A stretch of DNA of 64,000 bases. Origin: Haloquadratum walsbyi J07HQW2 (GTDB taxonomy: Archaea; Halobacteriota; Halobacteria; Halobacteriales; Haloferacaceae). A model generated the notes under the pieces. That model was not told the origin of the DNA. It saw nothing but the letters and a program-made list of their open reading frames with translations, and ran no database searches. The stretch's first letter is position 1, and each line of letters begins with the position of its first letter. The stretch is from the NCBI RefSeq assembly GCF_000415985.1, contig NZ_KE356561.1, positions 411,852-475,851 on the forward strand. The letters run 5' to 3'. The position numbers were made by a program, and so were the translations under genes. This document shows positions 58,537 through 64,000 of this stretch, piece after piece.

Positions 58537-59787
58537 ATGATGGCCGACGCTGGCGGGTCGGACCGTAGACTCCGTCTCCGGGCGGTCCTCGCTCGCTCGT
58601 TCGCCATCCTCGTCGCCGTGACGCTACTCACCGCTGGCGTCGGTGCCGCAGTTACCTACGACGTCTACGGAACCGAGCCGGCGACGCGACTGGAGAGTCA
58701 GACTGTCTCCTCTTGGGCTGCCGTCGGGAGCTTCGACCACGCTGCGACTGTCACGAACGGCACCGAGGCGTTCCCAGAGGGGACCGTCCTGGCGAACCGC
58801 TCGCTGTACTTCACGCGGGTCTCGCCGGAACTGACCGGGGTCTTCGAGTACGATTACGACACGACCGAAACACCCCCCGGTAACGCGACGATCGCGCTCT
58901 CGGTGGAGTACCGATCCGTCGAGGGCGCCACCGAGAACACGACCGTCTACTGGCGCGTCACGGACTCGCTCGGTGACCCTGTGAGAGCAGCGCTCAACGA
59001 TCCCGACCCAGTCGCGGCCCCGTTCGCAGTGAACGTTACCGCCGCTGGCGAGCGACTCCAACAGCTTGACGCCGAGGTCGGCGGCTCGCCAGGGACACTC
59101 CAGGTGGCAGTGCTCGCCGCCGTGGAACAACAGACCACGACGGGCGTCGAGCGACGCACGTACCGTCTCCCACTCTCCGTCTCCGGGGGTTCCTACACGG
59201 TCACCAACGCGGCCCCAGCCGTCGCCGACGGAACGGTAACCGAGGCAGTTCGGGTCACGCTCCCACGACGACCCGCCGCACTGTACGGCGGTCCGGTCGC
59301 ACTCGTCGCTGGTCTCTCCGGCCTCGTTGGTTTGGTCATCGCTCGTGGACGCGGGCTCGGATCGCTCACAGACGCGGAACGGGCGCGGCTCGACACGAAC
59401 GGTGAGCGTGCGGAGTTCGTCGACTGGATCACTGTCGGGCGCGTTCCGGCGACGGCACTCGACGGGCCGATCGTCGAGGTCAAGTCCCTCGCAGGATTGG
59501 TGGATCTCGCTATCGACGCCGATCGTCGTGTGATTGAGGACACCGACGACGCTCGCTTCGTCGTCTGTGACGACACCCTCAGCTACGTCTACCGCCCACA
59601 AGCCGGCGGCGACGAGGCTCTCGCGTCCGACTCGGACGAGCTGGACGGCTCCGACACGGGTGTCGTGACGGACGGAGACGGAGCGGACGCCGAGAGGACT
59701 GGTGACGAGCCGGACAGTGGCGGACCAGACGCAGATGAGGGTGGGAACGGCGCGGTCGTGACGACCGGAGACGACCCCTCGGAGTGA
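58537..59787 (+). CDS. DUF5305-family membrane protein
   Basis: 416 residues. The N-terminal helix (FAILVAVTLLTAGVGAAVTY) is followed by a large external beta domain (ESQTVSSWAAVGSFDHAATV; YFTRVSPELTGVFEYDYDTT; NTTVYWRVTDSLGD). The second helix is GPVALVAGLSGLVGLVIARG, and a cytoplasmic part follows (FVDWITVGRVPA, IVEVKSLAGLVDLAIDADRR, FVVCDDTLSYVYRP). A disordered acidic tail closes it. The layout matches DUF5305, which often stands beside signal peptidases and secreted beta proteins in haloarchaea. Function unproven. Confidence 0.8.
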   Translation: MMADAGGSDRRLRLRAVLARSFAILVAVTLLTAGVGAAVTYDVYGTEPATRLESQTVSSWAAVGSFDHAATVTNGTEAFPEGTVLANRSLYFTRVSPELTGVFEYDYDTTETPPGNATIALSVEYRSVEGATENTTVYWRVTDSLGDPVRAALNDPDPVAAPFAVNVTAAGERLQQLDAEVGGSPGTLQVAVLAAVEQQTTTGVERRTYRLPLSVSGGSYTVTNAAPAVADGTVTEAVRVTLPRRPAALYGGPVALVAGLSGLVGLVIARGRGLGSLTDAERARLDTNGERAEFVDWITVGRVPATALDGPIVEVKSLAGLVDLAIDADRRVIEDTDDARFVVCDDTLSYVYRPQAGGDEALASDSDELDGSDTGVVTDGDGADAERTGDEPDSGGPDADEGGNGAVVTTGDDPSE

Positions 59788-60409
59788 TCGATCCGCGTCG
59801 TCGCCACCGCTGTCGCTACTACAGACCCGCTCGGACGACCTCTGATAATAGTCAGTATCGATTGTGACCACATCAGTATACGGATGCTCCTGCGTTTGGG
59901 CAGGCTAATTACACGACGGATATCTGAGATTGAGCCCATCCTACATCGGATTAGTTCAGATTGTCAATAGTGATACCGTTGGGAATCCGGTTCCAGACAA
60001 AACCCTTTCCTTAGGGCGTGTTGCGGTAATAATTAACTTTATATGACAGCCGAATAATCTATTTATGAGTTGGGGTCTCGTGCTTGTTCATCGGCAGTTG
60101 CCCCGGCTCTGAGGGCACTTACGGGTCTGGGTAGAGCTCCAATCCAGGTCTAGTCGTGCTCAATATGCGTGATTACACTCTGTTTCTTCAGGCGTGTGGG
60201 TCCAGTTATTATTTGTGAGTGACACTACGCCAATATACTACACGAAAGCAGGGTGTTCATCTGATATGTCTATTCATGAGGATAATATAACACCGCAGTT
60301 ATACGATTATATCACATATCTGACTACTGTACACACACAATTAAACAACGTTAGTTGTGTCACTACAGTGCATTTTAGTCAAAAACAAGCGTATATTGCC
60401 GCTAAACTA
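59788..60409. other. Gene-free region, return to low GC
   Basis: No supported gene in 620 bases. GC content falls back near 59880. TTAACTTTATATGACAGCCG at 60035 and similar TATA-like strings occur without a following gene. Confidence 0.45.
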
Positions 60410-60517
60410 CTACTCAGTCGCAAATCTGCGTAAATCACGCACCATTTCTGATATATCCTCCTCTGTGAGTGTATATCGTGCCTGTCGTTCTTCTTCAGAA
60501 ATATCCTCAGCATACAT
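60410..60517 (-). pseudogene. Short acidic ORF, C-terminal fragment
   Basis: 35 codons read MYAEDISEEERQARYTLTEE then DISEMVRDLRRFATE. The frame is open further upstream (SQLLSDKIEIKPG) into the hairpin repeat at 60549, which suggests that a longer protein was cut by the repeat. It could be an antitoxin tail, given the MazF relic next door. No family. Confidence 0.4.
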
Positions 60518-60548
60518 CCCCGGCTTGATCTCTATTTTATCACTCAGA

Positions 60549-60580
60549 AGTTGAGACTTGCTGTCTCAATGCATACGGTT
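60549..60580 (-). repeat. Copy 3 of the MazF-associated hairpin repeat
   Basis: On the minus strand: CCGTATGCATTGAGACAGCA followed by AGTCTCAACTT. It matches the core at 14418 and 15595 but is shorter. As there, a MazF-like gene lies within a few hundred bases. Confidence 0.55.
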
Positions 60581-60639
60581 CCCGAACCGCTTTGTGGCTA
60601 TGGACGAGGTACTCCTTCGACATTTTTGTCGATTTTACT

Positions 60640-60745
60640 CCTAACCACAGACAAGCCGGGAGGGCTACTCATTCCACAGCGACCAGTACATCGCGCTGAC
60701 GATGAGATTTAAATCGTGAATGGGCGTGCTGATCTGGTCCAATCG
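60640..60745 (+). pseudogene. MazF-type toxin relic
   Basis: Plus codons read GYSFHSDQYIALTMRFKS, then TGA, then MGVLIW. This matches GRPFHGEQYIALTLTSKSWMDGLID in the MazF relic at 13433-13950, with Trp again turned into a stop. Only about 30 codons can be followed; both ends are lost. Confidence 0.5.
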
Positions 60746-60757
60746 CCGAAATGTTCG

Positions 60758-61330
60758 CTACTCATTCCACGTGAGCTGGCCTACAGTTGGAAACTCAACC
60801 TTCGCTGTTTGGGGTGGGTTGTAGTATCGGGACTTGATGTCGTAGTATCCGAATTCGGGAGGGGATACGAGCGCACGCCTTTGCCAGATTTTCGTCCGCT
60901 GTGTGGGTGATCACACGGATTCGAGCATTCGCATCGAATAATCGAATTGCCAACGCGACCAATGCCGCATCCTGCCAGTTGTTCGTCTCTGGATATTGCT
61001 CTGTTGGTTGAGAAACCCATCTGCAACGAACCGTGCTTTCTCTACCGGTCCAGCGCTATTATCGAATCCCTCTGTACGATCACCTGGGAGCGGTGGGGCT
61101 ACCCGAAGCCATCCTTCTTCGATAGCCGTATCAAGGCACGGGTTCGTCGGTGAGTCGGCACTCCGGGCATCCGCCAACTCGTGGTAGACCGCTGCTGGCA
61201 CCCAAATTTCCGTTCCAGCCTCCTCTACGGCACTCTTGAGCGATTGTAGGTGTGAACTGGGTTGCTTCCCCAAGTTTCGGAACATTACCGTGTCTGCAAT
61301 GTTCGCCGTATACATCCTCGCTCGGTTCAC
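60758..61330 (-). pseudogene. PIN-domain toxin with two frameshifts
   Basis: The GTG start at 61330 overlaps the HTH gene by four bases. The first frame reads MYTANIADTVMFRNLGKQPS, IWVPAAVYHELADARSADSP and LDTAIEEGWLRVAPPLPGDR. The next frame continues NNWQDAALVALAIRLFDANA and VITHTADENLAKA, the second acidic core of a PIN nuclease. A further shift gives PPEFGYYDIKSRYYNPPQTA and WNE before TAG. The catalytic Asp/Glu positions (E in VYHELAD, D in WQDAALV) are still there, but two indels break the gene. Confidence 0.7.
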
Positions 61331-61950
61331 TTATTGACGTATTCCCCAAGAAGATCGTCCTCGTCCGCATCGAACTCATCCGGTGTGTACGTCGTCGGGG
61401 TCGAACCGTCATCACCGAGATTGAGGATTGAATAGAGCGCTTCGACGAGGTCATACGTAGTTCCAGGAGACAAATTTGTGAGGCTCGCGATTTGCCGGAT
61501 TGTAACATCGCCCTCACTGTGTGCGTTCACGAGATCGTATGCGAGCGCGAACGTGACGATTCCGTGGTCTTCGAGGACTCGTTCGATCGCTGGGTGCTCG
61601 TTCTTCTGGGCGATTACCTCGATGATCTTGGGAGTGATCGAGACTTTCGTCTCACGAATCGTCAACGTTAGTTCGAACTCCTGAGCGGTGTATACGGCAG
61701 TTCCGGTCTCGTCACCAACTTTGCTGATCAGGCCTGCTTGCTCCAGTTTATGAAGGTAGCCGTACACCGTCTTTTTTGAGACTGTCATTGTTTCGACAAG
61801 TTCGGGACCTGTTGCAGTCCCTGCCTGTCTAATCAATGTATAGAGGTCCGCGAGGGACGGGTTTTCAAGTAATTCTGCGAACGTCGGGATACCGGTGATC
61901 GTTTCCGGAGTGTCCCCCGCGTTTCGCACGTGCTCTGTATCGTAGCTCAT
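61327..61950 (-). CDS. HTH antitoxin-type regulator (DUF7437-like)
   Basis: 207 residues from ATG 61950. TGIPTFAELLENPSLADLYT and GPELVETMTVSKKTVYGYLH form a winged-helix; a beta domain (TAVYTAQEFELTLTIRETKV) and a second HTH-like section (GDVTIRQIASLTNLSPGTTY) follow. It sits before and overlaps the PIN toxin, the usual order of this haloarchaeal module. The antitoxin looks intact while the toxin is broken, the direction of decay expected for a TA locus. Confidence 0.75.
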   Translation of the reverse strand: MSYDTEHVRNAGDTPETITGIPTFAELLENPSLADLYTLIRQAGTATGPELVETMTVSKKTVYGYLHKLEQAGLISKVGDETGTAVYTAQEFELTLTIRETKVSITPKIIEVIAQKNEHPAIERVLEDHGIVTFALAYDLVNAHSEGDVTIRQIASLTNLSPGTTYDLVEALYSILNLGDDGSTPTTYTPDEFDADEDDLLGEYVNK

Positions 61951-62139
61951 TCTGTATAGAGTTACGAAACTAGAAATCATAAACGTTTGCCACGGATACG
62001 GGCCGCAGTATTGTTCACAACCGGGCACAATTGCGGAGGATGGTTTTGATACACATCTTAATTACACGCCACCCACGATCACAACGATCATTGAGTAGAT
62101 GTGCGAATTAATTAGTAGTAGAGTTAGGCATACAGTTGT

Positions 62140-62520
62140 TTGACCTTCCCGAAGCATTTTCTCCTGTTGATGGATGTTTCGCGGATGAATCGGCGGTTGC
62201 ATAGCCTGCCATTTGCCTCACTGCAGGATATGTTGTCGTACAAGGCTGCATGGGCTGGTATTCCGACGGTGAAGACCGATCCTGAATACACAAGCCAGCG
62301 ATGCCCACGAACAGATTGCCAGCACACAGCCCGTGGGAACCGGCATAAAAAGCGATTCAAGTGCCAGCGGTGCGGGTTTCAGGATCATGCAGATCAGAAA
62401 GCCGTAGTCTGTATCGTTCAGAACTGGCTAAACGAGCGAACTGAGAATGTGCCGTCTCTCAACACCCTCCCAAGGGTTCGGAAAGTGAGACGACGCGGCA
62501 TCGGGTCGTGGTGTCGCTGA
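62140..62520 (+). mobile_element. TnpB C-terminal fragment (IS605/IS1341 type)
   Basis: Codons read RMNRRLHSLPFASLQDMLSY, KAAWAGIPTVKTDPEYTSQR then CPRTDCQHTARGN and FKCQRCGFQDHADQKAVVCI. This is the RuvC-III end and the four-Cys zinc finger of TnpB, with D in DHADQKAVV replacing the usual DxNAAxNI. The front of the nuclease is missing. It differs from the TnpB relics at 28, 39 and 43 kb, so it is another lineage. Its right edge touches a DUF5615 toxin relic. Confidence 0.75.
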
Positions 62521-62634
62521 GCCTTCTCCCAACTCGTCCACATCAACGACACGCTCTACATCGTGACCAGCTTTGTCGAGTTTGTCGGCTATCAGAGCCA
62601 CGATACTCTCGCCAAGCAAAAACGACACCTGCAT
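62521..62634 (-). pseudogene. DUF5615 PIN-like toxin, truncated
   Basis: 38 codons from ATG 62634 read MQVSFLLGESIVALIADKLD and KAGHDVERVVDVDELGEG. This is the N-terminal third of the DUF5615 family (FLLDEN...GHDVxxVxDxxxLGxG), with the catalytic Asp of LLDE changed to Gly. The rest is replaced by TnpB relic sequence. Confidence 0.65.
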
Positions 62635-62636
62635 AA

Positions 62637-62927
62637 CTATGATTCTGGTACATTTATACGACCGGTTACGATTTTGGGGTCTTCTTCTGCGGCTTTATGA
62701 AGCTCTCGACGGCTCTTCGACTGCCCGCATCTCTTCGGATGGTCGTGCTAGTACGCAAGTGCGTGGTAGACATCGGAGGCGGTGAGGTCAAAGTGGTCCG
62801 CAACCGTTTGCGCGTCGAGACCCCGTTCTTCGACCAGTGCGTGGGTGTGGCTGACAGTGATTCGTCGGGCCTGAATGTGGGGTTCGTCGTGAATTTCTGA
62901 CTCATTACCTGAGACAACAGTGTTCAT
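62637..62927 (-). pseudogene. DUF433 antitoxin, with nonsense and frameshifts
   Basis: From ATG 62927: SEIHDEPHIQARRITVSHTH, LVEERGLDAQTVADHFDLTA and SDVYHALAY, then TAG where the family has Tyr-His-x-His. Afterwards, pieces EEMRAVE, RRELHKAAEEDPKIVTGRIN and VPES follow in changing frames. DUF433 proteins are the HTH partners of DUF5615 toxins, and the two are adjacent here in the usual order. Confidence 0.65.
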
Positions 62928-63050
62928 CTACCCCGACATTGGGTAGAGTACCACTGTAGTGGTCTTCAGTCTTTGCCGGTAGGGGACGTCAGTAGGTGGG
63001 TACTCTATGGTGGGACACAAATAGAGAGCGTAGTGGTCGATACAGAGGGT

Positions 63051-63308
63051 CTATTCATCATTGCCGCGAAGGTCATGCCGGAACGTCCACGGGCAGGTAT
63101 CTGCTTCTTTTGAGTCGCCGTCTTCTGTCTCTCACACCGGGCGGACGAGGTGTGTAATCTCGAACGGATGGATACCGGTGGGCAGACAGCCACGCATGTT
63201 CTGGTCTTAGAGGAAGCCGATTCGCTTGATCACTGACTTACCAGCCCCGACCTCGTGTAGTGGGATTTCTGCCCCACTGTAGCCGACTGGCTTATCGGCT
63301 TTCACGTC
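63051..63308 (-). pseudogene. Unknown protein with two stop codons
   Basis: Minus codons read KADKPVGYSGAEIPLHEVGA, SVIKRIGFL, stop, QNMRGCLPTGIHPFEITHLV, stop, then EADTCPWTFRHDLRGNDE before TAG. It could be the continuation of the gene at 63302-63760 after a frameshift (GTLGR joins to ECINTDVKADKP). Family unknown. Confidence 0.35.
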
Positions 63309-63760
63309 TGTATTGATACACTCCGGTGGGTGCGCCCGAGTGTTCCGGTGTTGTCGAACAGGACGATACCTTTGACGTTGTTTGCGGGGAAGGCAGAGCC
63401 GTCAACTACCGAGCCGAGCTCGTGGTTCGTCAGGGTAAGTTCAATATTTGCGGTCTGGTCAGCAGTAATCCACCGTTGACGACCTCCATCGCTATCTTGA
63501 AGATATCCTGGCAAGGCAATTGTTGCCATCAGATTAAACGGGAACAAAAGTGGTTCTGCCTCACCAGCATCAATCACCAGCTCATTGGCAGTTGTTAGAT
63601 CAAGATACTCCTCCGTAGAATCTACCTCAGCTGTGTGAATAATTAATTGCATTTGATCCACTTTCGAAATGGAGGGCAGGTGCGTGGCGTATATCTCAGC
63701 GATGTAATTAAACGGGTCAAATATCGATTCAATATCGATTTGTTCAGTATTTCGTTCCAT
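63302..63760 (-). CDS. Hypothetical protein
   Basis: About 152 residues from ATG 63760 (MERNTEQIDIESIFDPFNYI). Body: YATHLPSISKVDQMQLIIHT, LDLTTANELVIDAGEAEPLL and ATIALPGYLQDSDGGRQRWI, then LTNHELGSVVDGSAFPANNV. Beta-rich, no membrane segment, no family known to me. The last residues (THRSVSIQT) may be out of frame; the original probably ran on into the relic downstream. Confidence 0.45.
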   Translation of the reverse strand: MERNTEQIDIESIFDPFNYIAEIYATHLPSISKVDQMQLIIHTAEVDSTEEYLDLTTANELVIDAGEAEPLLFPFNLMATIALPGYLQDSDGGRQRWITADQTANIELTLTNHELGSVVDGSAFPANNVKGIVLFDNTGTLGRTHRSVSIQT

Positions 63761-63778
63761 TTTGATAATAGGGATCAT

Positions 63779-64000
63779 GGAAAATTATAACATCATCTCC
63801 TGTTTGGAAATGACACTGATACCGAGAGAGCGTGACCGTAGCAGAATCATCAGATGTGTCGATATATTATATTATGCATGACCCTCAAGACGGCTTCGTT
63901 GATTCACTCTACTGGATGACCGGCAGAGAGTACAGAATGAGTCATCAGAGCGACCGGATGCTCTCTTAATTTAATTCGACTCGAGTTACTTCAAATCGTG
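63779..64000. other. No gene seen
   Basis: AT-rich end of the window. TATTATATTATGCATGACCC near 63868 is TATA-like, but no frame of significance follows before the edge. Confidence 0.35.

Noticed and set aside
58624..59871. Very long minus-strand frame opposite the DUF5305 gene
   Set aside because: The product is Arg/Val-rich and lacks helices or motifs; the plus strand has the typical signal, beta domain and acidic tail.

Overview
The window looks like chromosome of a square-type, low-GC haloarchaeon, most like Haloquadratum. The proteins are strongly acidic and of haloarchaeal families. There are Tat/lipobox lipoproteins, a PGF-type C-terminal sorting signal, archaeal Orc1/Cdc6 and IS1341/IS6-type transposase remnants. 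AT-rich spacers, many broken genes and few intact accessory genes complete the picture. The genus is an inference; no rRNA or tRNA gene was seen.

Layout. 0-4.4 kb: the end of metE, relics of TumE-type toxin-antitoxin pairs and an FAD monooxygenase. 4.4-8.5 kb: a urease operon in the order ureB-ureC-ureA-ureD-ureF, with no ureG or ureE beside it. 8.5-16 kb: a GC-rich patchwork of metal-linked genes (two COG0523/CobW GTPases, a frameshifted nikR plus two further NikR fragments, small zinc proteins) mixed with broken and intact MazF modules. 16-25 kb: selO, a decayed orc1/cdc6 gene bordered by ORB-like repeats, a membrane glycosyltransferase, a vWA protein, a LysE relic and an S66 peptidase. 25-29 kb: a nonsense-interrupted Asp-Thr repeat gene, thioredoxin and a TnpB relic. 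29-36 kb: a complete Dpp/Opp-type peptide ABC operon. 36-43 kb: a winged-helix regulator, a PGF-CTERM surface protein, broken TnpB genes and a receiver-PAS-histidine kinase. 43-54 kb: AT-rich, with an IS6 relic, a secreted SNase/LTD lipoprotein, a LURP-one protein, a broken ATP-dependent DNA ligase with a second partial copy, and a membrane-anchored Mrr-like nuclease. 54.5-59.8 kb: a GC-rich block with two DUF1102-like secreted proteins, an HTH membrane regulator, a Ser-His signal peptidase and a DUF5305 protein. It resembles a TasA/SipW-type fibre cassette. 60-64 kb: a second toxin-antitoxin graveyard (MazF, PIN/HTH, DUF433/DUF5615) with a TnpB relic.

How it works together. The likely live units are urease, peptide import, the fibre-like secretion cassette, one intact MazF-type module at 15 kb, and scattered housekeeping genes. 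Much of the rest is decay. Nonsense codons fall repeatedly on Trp codons (TGG to TAG or TGA), and two regulator genes differ from intact relatives by one lost G in a G-run. Coordinates of broken genes were read by hand and are approximate by a few bases at decayed ends.
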